64,000 bases of DNA from an uncultured Prevotellaceae bacterium (GCA_900319385.1 ONOG01000008.1:1-64000); one strand, 5' to 3'; shown: positions 17,601 to 25,261, numbered from the stretch's first letter. The notes: generated by a model not told the origin, from the letters alone. Numbers and translations are program-made.

Positions 17601-19404
17601 CACCAAGGTGATGCGTACCAGCAAGACCGTGGCCGACCAGATGATGAAGTCGCTCGGACAGACCAAGGTCAACTTTGCAGCCGACTACGGCCTGCAGCAG
17701 CGCGACATCACCGTCAAGTATCTGGTCGAAGCCCGCAACTTTGCACGCACCGACGAGATGGTCGGCGGACAGTACAAGCGCTATGGCAGCCTGAAGCACT
17801 GGACCGTCGAGAACCTGGGCATCGACATGGGTAGCGACGGCATCAACAACGGAGCCGACGCTTACAACGGCATGTGCGAAATCAATATGGACCAATGGTA
17901 CAACGGCTTCGTGGGAAGCGACTCCAAAGTCTATCGACACATCACCCTGCCCGCCGGACGTTACGCCTTCAATGCCTACGCCACCAGCTGCTACGGTATG
18001 GACGACGGCACCACCTATATGTTCGTTGCCAAGACCCTGCCCACCACATCGACCGTCACCACGCTCGCCGACTGCCAATACATCAACATGGCTGTCAATG
18101 CCCACACCGGTTGGTGGGGCATCGAGTTCACCCTCGACGAGCCTTCCGACATCTACCTCGGATGGTGTGCCGACTTCAAGACGGGCAATTACGAGCTGCG
18201 TGTGTCCGATGTCCAGCTCGTCCGTGCCGTCGATCCTGACAACGGACTCCCCGCCTACGACGACGAGGCCCTCAGCACGACGACTGCCGACCTCTACATC
18301 CCCGTCAGCCAGTGGGCCGACAAGGGAACGTTCCAGGGCTACAAGACCTCGTGCCAGTACGACGGCAGCGACCCGACCCAGTGTCGTCTGGGCGACTGGA
18401 AAGACCGTGCAGCCGTGGTCGGCGACGTCGATTTTGGCGAAGGAAAGTACGATGTAGCCTATTTCTACATCCAATACGACGGAGCCAGTCTCTACGGCAA
18501 CAGCGGCACGTCGAACCTCACCGCCTCCAACTCCATCGACCTGTGGCTTGACAACACCACCCTCATCGATGGTGATCCAGCCTCCGTCGTGCTCAACGGC
18601 CAGCACATCGCCACCCTGCCCGGCACCGCCATCGGACGCGTGATGACCACCTACGAAGTGTTCGAGGTGCAACTGCCCGAAGGCATCCAGGGCGTACACA
18701 CCGTCAGCTACAAGAACAACGGCTACTCGCCCCTCATCCGCGGCATCGGATTCAAGGACAGCACGCCTGATGAAGACCCGACCGAAATCGAGATTGCCAT
18801 GAACCGTTACGGCATCATGTCCTACTGCTCGCCCTACGACCTCGACTTCACCGGCCGCACCGACGACCTCCGCTGCTACGTAGTCTCCGGATTCTCGCCC
18901 AGCGAAAACGCCATCACCCTCACACGTGCCGACCACGTGCAGGGCGGCACCGGCATCGTGCTGCTCGGAGCCGAAGGCGACTACACCGTTCCCGTGCAGA
19001 AAACCGACATGTGGTGGGCCAACCTGCTGGTGGGTGTGACCGAACCGACACAGGTCGATGCCACCACCGGCGGCTACACCAACTTCATCCTCGGCGTCCT
19101 GCCTGACGAGACTGTCAACTGGAGCATCTCGGCCGGAGGCATACTCGACGGCGGAAAAGCCTATCTGCAGCTGCCCACCGCCAGCGTCGAAAAGCTGGCC
19201 GACAGCAGCGCACCCTTGCGCTGGATTTTCGACGACGGTGAAGCCACAGGCATAGAGGGCGTGGAAAATGAAGGGTTGAAAGTGGAAAAGGACGATGCTG
19301 TCTATGACCTGCAGGGCCGCCTCGTCGGGCGTTCAGCATCGGGCGTCGGGCGCATCCAGAAGGGTATCTACATCGTCGATGGCAAGAAAGTCCTCGTCCG
19401 ATAG
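14638..19404 (+). CDS. Giant secreted alpha-glucuronidase-like multidomain protein
   Basis: 1588 residues. ATG at 14638 chosen (MKKTLSLKCML... signal peptide ending SGYAQ); another ATG sits one codon upstream. Residues ~25-440 hold two beta-sandwich modules with NPGFEG and NPSFEY starts, as in carbohydrate-binding domains. Residues ~480-865 resemble a GH67-type barrel: FRTWMSF, VKHCEGDFHRGDP, EVQCAREYEGKGAFP and DLNAWVMAQWALDP parallel the conserved blocks of alpha-glucuronidases, though the match is remote and activity is not assured. Residues ~1025-1195 carry one copy of the ~175-residue domain found three times in the fucosidase. The end (YDLQGRLVGR...KGIYIVDGKK) is the secretion/anchoring module. 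A tandem-repeat word is embedded in frame just before it (VENEGLKVEK). Confidence 0.7.
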   Translation: MKKTLSLKCMLATALLWAACLSGYAQTDVTAQYLANPGFEGSYAIHTDQPASDRAIYQPEGWSVDWAKNSDDLTALTTSDLYANLITSSFTMIDPTTRGNKTYWARLSYKRISSPRFRIYQTITLPAGTWRLSADMLQYNASSTNTASLFAGSNSTACPSSSTKSDAAGWNRVQVEFELLEETTLEVGFSISHTVTQKEQIVGVDNFMLELLAEASGEVSYTSRLVNPSFEYTAEGVAWTATWRGDPWGWTRTGALSGNSYGISNDGTNRDGNALCWYRSVPMPDEFEMSQTVEGLPKGLYRVSCKMMVVSGMLSNQRLFANGYAHYFGSADMYGSNIDATAISSYANLTPSSTDKPLQDMSMEMLLFEGEALTLGIRSGNLLPDGSRSASGVGWFKADDFRLVWQGYDPQDYLDFLAPYVSEAATLLTKDMDATVRADLQTAYDTASALTVETENTAVKSATDALLAALTAARASVEEYAEKPDVSLVMDMVHHNPGEPRYEDSRYNDPAELAAMGYNAKCFYLFDSPTLAIDWSGYDTNLPAPSTDEQNWLTEKQTRLNTLYDECEANNIDVYAMCDLVLLPKRIVNYYGIGSTYGDALNATTQALLRYQIQQSFAQFPQLDGLVVRIGETYLQDAPYHQGSIQNKTSAQNCIVPLMQLLREEVCVRLGKKLVFRTWMSFDEDLSVYNEVSSSVEPHPNLYLGVKHCEGDFHRGDPFSKVLGQGRHQQIVEVQCAREYEGKGAFPNYVARGVIDGFEEDYNRRDNNLYWNLRDIRQSGRLAGVWTWTRGGGWEGPYIKDELWCDLNAWVMAQWALDPEKTEEEIFNAYATERLHLDADNAALLRQIALLSEHAVIRGLRSAAYPDDIYNMWVRDEYITFPTMPEAAKTAVVLQERDEAVADWQDILQLSEQFSSSDEHLNEVVKVTCAYGYYMFRIFRDVSYAAAIHQSKATGNVKKYVEDYNTAWFQLEQLAQAHATTCPTLYNRTKVMRTSKTVADQMMKSLGQTKVNFAADYGLQQRDITVKYLVEARNFARTDEMVGGQYKRYGSLKHWTVENLGIDMGSDGINNGADAYNGMCEINMDQWYNGFVGSDSKVYRHITLPAGRYAFNAYATSCYGMDDGTTYMFVAKTLPTTSTVTTLADCQYINMAVNAHTGWWGIEFTLDEPSDIYLGWCADFKTGNYELRVSDVQLVRAVDPDNGLPAYDDEALSTTTADLYIPVSQWADKGTFQGYKTSCQYDGSDPTQCRLGDWKDRAAVVGDVDFGEGKYDVAYFYIQYDGASLYGNSGTSNLTASNSIDLWLDNTTLIDGDPASVVLNGQHIATLPGTAIGRVMTTYEVFEVQLPEGIQGVHTVSYKNNGYSPLIRGIGFKDSTPDEDPTEIEIAMNRYGIMSYCSPYDLDFTGRTDDLRCYVVSGFSPSENAITLTRADHVQGGTGIVLLGAEGDYTVPVQKTDMWWANLLVGVTEPTQVDATTGGYTNFILGVLPDETVNWSISAGGILDGGKAYLQLPTASVEKLADSSAPLRWIFDDGEATGIEGVENEGLKVEKDDAVYDLQGRLVGRSASGVGRIQKGIYIVDGKKVLVR

Positions 19405-19443
19405 TCTACCACGTTGAAGCATCAAGTACATCATTCTCCCCAT

Positions 19444-19499
19444 CCCCTCCCAAAGAGGGACAGTCTCCCCCTCTCTCGGAGGGGGACGGGGGGGGAGGC
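19444..19499. repeat. GC-rich hairpin repeat (CCCCCTC...GAGGGGG)
   Basis: CCCCCTC (19467-19473) and GAGGGGG (19479-19485) pair, and outer CCCCTCCC/GGGGGAGG segments extend the fold. It resembles the arms of the inverted repeat at 22004-22132 and lies between the giant gene and the small YHRP gene. Confidence 0.6.
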
Positions 19500-19517
19500 T
19501 CATAACACTCTTCCGTC

Positions 19518-19727
19518 ATGTCGAAAGCATATCACCGACCCACGCTGCAGTCCGTCAGCCCCGCCGTCCATCTGCTGACGACCGTCGTCATAGCCAGCAC
19601 CGCCTCGGGCGGAACGGTCGATCCCATCCATCCCCGCGACCCTGGCGAGTCGTTAGCACCCTCGCGCGACGAGTGGGAAGCCATCGACGACTCCATCAAC
19701 CGCGACAGCTACGGCAACTTGTGGTGA
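19518..19727 (+). CDS. Small YHRP protein behind the glucuronidase-like gene
   Basis: 69 residues, second member of the pair with 14244-14429. It begins MSKAYHRPTLQSV and has a hydrophobic VHLLTTVVIAS stretch. A Gly/Pro/Asp-rich linker follows, and it ends in RDSYGNLW. It lies 113 bp behind the giant gene, separated from it by a GC-rich hairpin, and is followed by a perfect terminator at 19775-19811, so it closes the operon. No domain is recognised. Placement and motif conservation, rather than length, argue that it is real. Confidence 0.6.
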   Translation: MSKAYHRPTLQSVSPAVHLLTTVVIASTASGGTVDPIHPRDPGESLAPSRDEWEAIDDSINRDSYGNLW

Positions 19728-19774
19728 CGGCCCCCCACACACATAACCAGGCCGTCAGAACGACACAACATCCC

Positions 19775-19811
19775 CGAAAAAGGCTTGGGACCACGTCCCA
19801 AGCCTTTTTCG
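19775..19811 (+). terminator. Strong rho-independent terminator
   Basis: CGAAAAAGGCTTGGGA (19775-19790) and TCCCAAGCCTTTTTCG (19796-19811) form a perfect 16-bp stem with a 5-base loop. Because A and T runs flank the stem it could work in both directions. Confidence 0.9.
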
Positions 19812-19880
19812 TGCAGGCAGTGAACAGCGCCCCTGCGCCCCTCCAACCCGACGGCACCGTAAAGGAAAGTCGGACAGACG

Positions 19881-19988
19881 GCCGAAGAAACTCAAAATAT
19901 CAATGATATTCTTAGAAATTCCATTGAGATTTGTACAAATTTCATTGAGATTTTCAGAAATATCATTGATATTTTGAGTTTTTTCGGC
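19881..19988. repeat. Composite dispersed element, copy B: AT-rich 4 x 21-bp palindrome
   Basis: Inverted ends at 19881-19907 and 19962-19988 match at 26 of 27 positions, the best conserved ends of the family (GCCGAAGAAACTCAAAATAT at the left). The core again has four 21-bp units. Unlike copies A, C and D, no 22-bp GC-rich array was found on either side. Confidence 0.85.
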
Positions 19989-20171
19989 GCTTCAGCCCAT
20001 TTCTGTCGACATTGTCTCCGAGAATTATCGGGGGAATGCCGCGGTTTACAGCGTGCCGAAGTGCTGGGCAGACGGTGGCGCGGAGGCTTGGCGACGGCGG
20101 GGTTGGTGGGAAAAATGTGGGGCTTTTCAAAAAAAAATCCAAAATTCCCTTACGTTTTGACTATTTTATCG

Positions 20172-20179
20172 TAAATTTG
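20172..20179 (+). promoter_or_regulatory. -7 box (TAAATTTG) of the PAP2 gene
   Basis: TAAATTTG lies 30 bases before the start at 20210. A TTTTGA at 20155-20160 is closer than the usual -33 spacing. Confidence 0.5.
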
Positions 20180-20209
20180 CACCGAACGTTAAAAATCTAT
20201 AACAAAACG

Positions 20210-21970
20210 ATGAAAAAGAAACTACAACTCTGTGTGCTTGCCCTGCTGTGTGCAGTGGCTGTCCAGGCCCAGGACGAACTGGCTATCGTGACGCCCGACC
20301 TCGAACCCGTGCTCATGACCGAAGCCCAAATCGCTGAGGTGCAGGAGCCGCAGTATTCACTGACGGGGGACCCCCGCGAAGTTAAAAGTGAAAAGTTAAA
20401 AGTGAAAAGCGACCTCGCCTCGCTCGCAGGGGGTAGTGGAGAGGACCAGCCGCTGCGTCCGAACTACAAGTTCATGGACGACATGACCTTCGTCGGCGTG
20501 CCCCTGTTCATCGCGGGTATCATTGCCAAGAGCGAGAAGCATGCCTTCCGACAGGACTACAACAACAGCCATGCCAACACACGACTGATCACCAACTTCA
20601 AGTCGTCGATCGACGACTACACGCAGTACTTCGGTCCTGCCATGACGCTGGGTCTGAAGATCGGCGGCGTCGAGGGTCGCAGCGACTGGCAGCGCCTGCT
20701 CGTCAGCTCGGCCATGTCCTACGGTATCATGGCTGCCCTGGTCAACAGCATCAAATACACCGCCAGCGAGATGCGTCCCGACGGCTCGACCCGCAACTCA
20801 TGGCCCTCGGGACATACGGCGACGTCGTTTGTCGGTGCCACCATCCTGCACAAGGAATATGGTCTGACGCGTTCGCCCTGGTACTCGGTGGCAGGCTACG
20901 GCATCGCCACCGCCACAGGTGTGATGCGCGTGCTGAACAACCGCCACTGGGTCTCCGACGTGCTCTCGGGTGCGGGCATCGGTATCCTGTCGGGCGAACT
21001 GGCCTACGCGCTGAGCGACCTGATTTATAAGGACCGCCACTTGCTGCGTGGCGACTTGACCGACCGTGTTGACCTGGGCCGTGAACACCCGTCGTTCTTC
21101 GATGTGTCGATGGGTATCGGCTTCGGGTCCAAGAGTTTCGAGTTTAATGTGGTGGATGACCGTCTGGATGGTCCGGCCAGCCTGAGCCTCGATTTCTCGA
21201 CTGCCACCGTGGTACAGGCCGAAGGAGCCTACTTCTTCAACAAATACGTCGGTCTGGGCGGACGTCTGCGCGTACGCACGTCGCCGGTGAAGGGCTGGAA
21301 CAACTTGATTCACATGGCCGACAACGATGCCGACGAGGTGATGAAGGAACTGAAGGAACTGGATGAATACACCACTGAGATGGGCTGGTCAACGATGAGT
21401 GACCTCGTCAAGTCGAAGGAGTTCACCATCCAGAGCGACCACCTCACCGAGTTCTCGGGCAGCGCCGGTCTGTACTTCAACCTGCCGCTCGGCTCTCGTT
21501 TTGCCCTGGGCACGAAACTGCTTGTCGGACGCAGCATCATGCAGTCGCTCGACATCGACGCCCATGTCACGGGACGTACCAAGAAGATGGACTACGACGT
21601 GGTGATCAAGAACGGTGTCGTCGATGAAGACCAGACACAGGTCAACGGCGTGATGGACGGCGGAAAGGACTACGACGTCAACTGGGACTACCTGGAAGTG
21701 AAGGGCAACACTTCGACCAGCATCGGTACGGGTCTGTCCCTCACATACGCCTACAAGAACAATTTCTGCTGGAAGATTTTCTGCGACTTCGACCACACGC
21801 GCAAGAACTTCACGCTCACCTACGACCCCAACCGCTTTGTGCACGAGGCGATGCCCGACCTGGTGACCTATGCCGAACTGCTCGGCGAAGATGCCAGTCC
21901 ACTGAGCTACACCACGCGCAAATATATGAATCAGTGGGTGCTCGGAGCCTCCTTCTCCATCCACTTCTAA
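20210..21970 (+). CDS. PAP2-family phosphatase fused to an outer-membrane barrel-like domain
   Basis: 586 residues from 20210, where a signal peptide starts (MKKKLQLCVLALLCAVAVQA). Residues ~95-275 form a PAP2/type-2 phosphatidic acid phosphatase domain with the three signature blocks: KYTASEMRPDGSTRNSWPSG (residues ~180-200), SGHTATS, and RVLNNRHWVSDV near 240, including the catalytic His residues. The remaining ~300 residues are rich in alternating polar/hydrophobic strands and end in an aromatic F, like an outer-membrane beta-barrel. Such fusions would dephosphorylate lipid or isoprenoid pyrophosphates at the envelope. Odd feature: near residue 60 the repeat word GTTAAAAGTGAAAA is inserted in frame (VKSEKLKVKS), the same word used in intergenic arrays. 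Confidence 0.8.
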   Translation: MKKKLQLCVLALLCAVAVQAQDELAIVTPDLEPVLMTEAQIAEVQEPQYSLTGDPREVKSEKLKVKSDLASLAGGSGEDQPLRPNYKFMDDMTFVGVPLFIAGIIAKSEKHAFRQDYNNSHANTRLITNFKSSIDDYTQYFGPAMTLGLKIGGVEGRSDWQRLLVSSAMSYGIMAALVNSIKYTASEMRPDGSTRNSWPSGHTATSFVGATILHKEYGLTRSPWYSVAGYGIATATGVMRVLNNRHWVSDVLSGAGIGILSGELAYALSDLIYKDRHLLRGDLTDRVDLGREHPSFFDVSMGIGFGSKSFEFNVVDDRLDGPASLSLDFSTATVVQAEGAYFFNKYVGLGGRLRVRTSPVKGWNNLIHMADNDADEVMKELKELDEYTTEMGWSTMSDLVKSKEFTIQSDHLTEFSGSAGLYFNLPLGSRFALGTKLLVGRSIMQSLDIDAHVTGRTKKMDYDVVIKNGVVDEDQTQVNGVMDGGKDYDVNWDYLEVKGNTSTSIGTGLSLTYAYKNNFCWKIFCDFDHTRKNFTLTYDPNRFVHEAMPDLVTYAELLGEDASPLSYTTRKYMNQWVLGASFSIHF

Positions 21971-22003
21971 AGAGCCCCACCAGACCCACCCCACCAGACC
22001 CAC

Positions 22004-22132
22004 CCCCCAAACCCCTCCCTTGTAGGGAGGGGAGTGGTTACTAAGACTATCAATAAGAATCCCCTGTAAGCATCAAGTGTTTACAGGGGACTTTGTATAT
22101 ACTCCCCTCCCTACAAGGGAGGGGTTTGGGGG
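22004..22132. repeat. 32-bp perfect inverted repeat, MITE-like
   Basis: Arms at 22004-22035 and 22101-22132 are exact reverse complements over 32 bp. Each arm is itself a hairpin (CCCCTCCCTTGTAGGGAGGGG minus its ends). The 65-bp interior contains another stem, CCCCTGTAA/TTACAGGGG (22061-22069 and 22081-22089). The right arm abuts the broken 5' end of the mutarotase remnant, so insertion or recombination of this element probably destroyed that gene. Confidence 0.85.
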
Positions 22133-22140
22133 TGGGTCCG

Positions 22141-22299
22141 CTCGGCTTCGACCTCGACACCGCCATGCAGCGCCTCGCCACCCTGCCGCGTCAGCAGGAA
22201 TGGGAGACTTACATGTCCGTCTTCCAGGATTGCAGCGCCGATGCCACGTCGGCCGACAAGTGGCAGCCCATGGAACGCATGTTCCACCTCTACGAGTAA
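22141..22299 (+). pseudogene. C-terminal fragment of an L-rhamnose mutarotase
   Basis: About 53 codons beginning LGFDLDTAM at the edge of the inverted repeat. The text REQ-like QQEWETYMSVFQD...SADKWQPMERMFHLYE corresponds to the C-terminal half of RhaM-type L-rhamnose mutarotases, which end in a W--ME-(V/I/M)FHL block. The family length is about 100-115 residues, so the N-terminal half is missing and no proper start or ribosome site exists. The intact enzyme interconverts rhamnose anomers, which fits an ancestor living on rhamnogalacturonan. Family assignment rests on remembered motif pattern; loss of the 5' half is directly visible. Confidence 0.65.
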
Positions 22300-22327
22300 T
22301 CGTACGTCGGTACATACCCCCCTATAC

Positions 22328-22370
22328 AAATCCAAGTGCTTGGAAAAAAGTATTCTAAGTGCTTGGATTT
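22328..22370 (+). terminator. Imperfect hairpin of the CCAAG-CTTGG family
   Basis: AAATCCAAGTGCTT (22328-22341) and AAGTGCTTGGATTT (22357-22370) pair at 12 of 14 positions and are followed by CTATTTAT. It may terminate transcription from the PAP2 side. Confidence 0.5.
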
Positions 22371-22533
22371 CTATTTATATGGGATGAAAAGACGGATTGC
22401 AGCACCGCATAAATACCATCTGCAACAGAGTACGAGTTTGAAAAAATCCTATTATTTGCCAAAAAACCTATGTTTTGCCACACAGGTTAAACTAAAATAA
22501 TCTGTTTGTTTGCCATTTGTGCAGAGTTTTACG

Positions 22534-22541
22534 TAATTTTG
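22534..22541 (+). promoter_or_regulatory. -7 box (TAATTTTG) of the membrane AraC gene
   Basis: TAATTTTG lies 35 bases before the start at 22577; a TTTG at 22516-22519 is upstream but with short spacing. Confidence 0.5.
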
Positions 22542-22576
22542 CAAACCGTTTGTTGGAACAATATAGACCTATTTCA

Positions 22577-23206
22577 ATGTCCGCACTACAGATTTTCATC
22601 CTTAGCGCACTGGTCGTTTTATTGCTTTCGGTTGCTGTAAGTTTGTACTTTGGCTATAAATTGTCAAAGCGCATGCAGCATGACAATACGCATTTGAGAG
22701 GAATAGTGGACGAAATGGAACAGCGTACGGATCAACAGCAGAAACAACTCGAAGAATTGCAGGGTCAGTTGCAAACGTCGGACGAAGTTCTACAGTTAAA
22801 GAGTCAGACTCGTGAAATGAGCGAAGACATTCGCAACACTGATCAGATGACAGACGAGGAGTTGATGAGTTGGATTGACAGACGTGTGGACGAGACTAAA
22901 ATGTATCTCAATGCAGACCTCAAACTCAAGGGTATGGCTCACAGGCTCGGATTGACACAAAAACGTCTGCAAACTGTGCTGAAAGAACAGAGCCGATATG
23001 CTAATCTTTCAGAATATCTGACGGAAAAACGCTTCCTGGAGGCTTGCCGTCTGTTGCGCGAACAGCCGAACTGGACGATTGAGGCTGTGTGCGAAGAGTC
23101 GGGTTTCGGCAGTCGTCGCACCTTTCACAATGTTTTTAAGGACAAACTGGGTTTGTCGCCTTCGCAGTATCGCCACAGCCAGGAAGGCGTAAAGCATGGA
23201 CAATAA
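22577..23206 (+). CDS. Membrane-anchored AraC-type DNA-binding protein
   Basis: 209 residues from the ATG at 22577. One N-terminal transmembrane helix (about residues 5-27, FILSALVVLLLSVAVSLYF) is followed by a Gln/Glu-rich coiled coil (about 35-90) and a C-terminal AraC helix-turn-helix pair (LKGMAHRLGLTQKRLQTVLK, then AVCEESGFGSRRTFHNVF...LSPSQYRHSQ). It has no periplasmic sensor or receiver domain, unlike hybrid two-component AraC proteins of Bacteroidetes. It therefore looks like the output half of such a system tethered to the membrane. It stands before the run of exported proteins at 23363-29058, but a regulatory link is only positional. Confidence 0.75.
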   Translation: MSALQIFILSALVVLLLSVAVSLYFGYKLSKRMQHDNTHLRGIVDEMEQRTDQQQKQLEELQGQLQTSDEVLQLKSQTREMSEDIRNTDQMTDEELMSWIDRRVDETKMYLNADLKLKGMAHRLGLTQKRLQTVLKEQSRYANLSEYLTEKRFLEACRLLREQPNWTIEAVCEESGFGSRRTFHNVFKDKLGLSPSQYRHSQEGVKHGQ

Positions 23207-23362
23207 GAGGGCAAAGGGATAGGCGAAAAATGAAAAGTGAAAAATGAGCGTCTCCGCGTATCATGAGTATTAAAAATACGTGTAGAATCCGTTTGATACG
23301 TGGAAGCCATTAAAATAAATATCACCTCAATGCACAAAACAGAATAATTAATAGAATAGTTT

Positions 23363-25255
23363 ATGAAAAAGAATCTTCTTTGGATATTGGCCGCCATCCT
23401 TACTTGTGGCTGTGTTGTGACTTCTTTCACATCATGTTCGGACAAGGATGATGATCCGTCAGGTACGGTAGAACCTCAGTTTAATGTAGAACAAGACGAA
23501 TTTAAGTGGGACTTTACCTACAACAATAAGGTATATCTGGATCCACGTATCAACAAGGACATCATCACTCCGCTCAGTGAACTGATGCCCAATCAGCAGG
23601 GGGCGATTGATGAAGACACGAAGGTTGTCATCATCAGTCGTTTCGACGATGTGCCCTTTGAACAGTTGGAGGCTGCCTACTATCGTGGCGCTACGATTGC
23701 GATTGCAGCACCTACATCGGACGATATTGAACAGTTCTTTGACTTACACCCTGAATGGGACGGCGACTGGACTGACGACGCGATAGATAAGGCGTTTCTC
23801 TACTCGTTTAGTCTCCAAGGCGACCGCTTCCTGGTGATGGGTCCCGACGACCCCTCGACCGAAGAGGATGAGAGCAATGTGCCCCAGAGCAACCTGCCCG
23901 AGAACTGGGTGCAAAAGGCTGCTTATAACAACATCGGTCTGTGGGTGGACCATCTGATTGACATAGAGAGCGAGACAGATGAGACAAAGGAAGCCAAAGC
24001 CAGAACCGTAGCCGCTCGTGCAGCAGCACAGTACAAGGACGTGAACATTGCCGAGTGCTTTGCTGTCAAAACCTATGGCAAGAGTTTTTCCCTTCTGGTC
24101 ACTGGTGCGTGGCGTAACGGAGAATCGGGTAAGGCGATTAAGGATTTTAGAAAAACAGCCGGTGTCCGTGTCAGCTACGGTGTGTACACAATGCATGTGT
24201 ATGACGGCCAGAAAGGGCAGGGCGACTATTATGCCATCACCATGGAGTCAAGTATTGCCAATAACAATATGCTGGAAAAATGGTATGTATGGAATTGGAC
24301 TTGGAACGACCGTGGCATAGGCCCTTATGCCAAAGAGTTTGAGGCGTGGACACTGCCGCTCGACCCAGAGGGCAAGACTTATAGCGATGATGTCATCTTC
24401 TTCCCTGTAGGTACATCGCCCGTTCCCGAAACGACGATGGGCCAAACCACAACGAGCGATGAATACTCTTTCTCGCTCAAGACCGATATGACTTTAAGTG
24501 TATCTGCAAAAGACTCGGCCAAAGAAGGCGTAGCAGTAGAGGCTAAGGGACAGGTTGGCCTCAGCATGGGCTGGAACTGGGCCAAGAAGGTGCAGCGTAC
24601 GGCTACTGATATTTCCTATGTCAAAATGGTTGACAACAATAATGCGCAGAAACACAAGGTTGTGTTCAATAACCTGCCTAAGGCCAGTCCAGACACCGAA
24701 TTCGGATTTAAGGAACAGGAGGGCAACCAGAGTTACAAAGGTACAGTTGACATTAAATCAGCCTGGATATGGTATAAGCCTGACGTTCGCGACGGTTCCA
24801 AGGAACAACCTGTCACCATGAAGTTCGTCGGCAGATATCAGTACGGCTGGTCATGGCACGACGGTGCAAAGATTTTCGGTATCGGCGACTATAAACCCGT
24901 GGAATGGACGGATGAAAGATGGGTTTATGAGTCATTCAAACTCGACCCCATCATCCGCGATCGCTATGGCCTGATCCAACTGCAGAACGACTTCACGGAT
25001 CTCTACATTTTCAATATTCGTGTCATAGACATGGATAATCCTACCAAGTTCACGGATTTCAGGAAGAGCTATTCACCCGGTGAACTCATCTCGCTGTCAG
25101 CCTATCCAGTTGAAGGCAGATACACGGTTATGTTTAAGGCCGGAACGAATGCGTCCAATGTCCAGGACTACAAATACATAACTCAGCCGAATGTGCCTCT
25201 GAACCACCTGGAGCCTACCGTGCTGAAGGCAGCGTTTGATTTTGCTCAAAATTAA
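23363..25255 (+). CDS. Large lipoprotein of unknown function, possibly pore-forming
   Basis: 630 residues with a lipoprotein signal (MKKNLLWILAAILTCGC...FTSCSDKDDD; the Cys of TSCSD is the likely lipid site). The middle and C-terminal parts alternate polar and hydrophobic residues (EYSFSLKTDMTLSVSAKD, then VEAKGQVGLSMGWNWAKKV). They contain several WxW aromatic pairs (WYVWNWTW, YGWSWHDG). The pattern is faintly reminiscent of leukocidin/haemolysin-type beta-barrel toxins, but I cannot assign a family. Its signal peptide is nearly identical to that of the next gene, which starts 6 bp later, so the two are very likely co-transcribed and exported together. Confidence in the gene is high, in the function low. 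Confidence 0.7.
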   Translation: MKKNLLWILAAILTCGCVVTSFTSCSDKDDDPSGTVEPQFNVEQDEFKWDFTYNNKVYLDPRINKDIITPLSELMPNQQGAIDEDTKVVIISRFDDVPFEQLEAAYYRGATIAIAAPTSDDIEQFFDLHPEWDGDWTDDAIDKAFLYSFSLQGDRFLVMGPDDPSTEEDESNVPQSNLPENWVQKAAYNNIGLWVDHLIDIESETDETKEAKARTVAARAAAQYKDVNIAECFAVKTYGKSFSLLVTGAWRNGESGKAIKDFRKTAGVRVSYGVYTMHVYDGQKGQGDYYAITMESSIANNNMLEKWYVWNWTWNDRGIGPYAKEFEAWTLPLDPEGKTYSDDVIFFPVGTSPVPETTMGQTTTSDEYSFSLKTDMTLSVSAKDSAKEGVAVEAKGQVGLSMGWNWAKKVQRTATDISYVKMVDNNNAQKHKVVFNNLPKASPDTEFGFKEQEGNQSYKGTVDIKSAWIWYKPDVRDGSKEQPVTMKFVGRYQYGWSWHDGAKIFGIGDYKPVEWTDERWVYESFKLDPIIRDRYGLIQLQNDFTDLYIFNIRVIDMDNPTKFTDFRKSYSPGELISLSAYPVEGRYTVMFKAGTNASNVQDYKYITQPNVPLNHLEPTVLKAAFDFAQN

Positions 25256-25261
25256 AAAAAC

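Larger units (their letters stand above)
19728..20209. other. Intergenic stretch with terminator, copy B element and promoter
   Basis: Holds the terminator at 19775-19811, the AT-rich palindrome copy B at 19881-19988 and the promoter box at 20172-20179. The rest, about 20000-20150, is GC-rich sequence with no supported gene; the open frame through it is an upstream extension of the PAP2 gene without protein character. Confidence 0.6.

Noticed and set aside
17191..18936. 581-residue open frame on the minus strand
   Set aside because: Antisense of the glucuronidase-like giant gene, no start context or motif.
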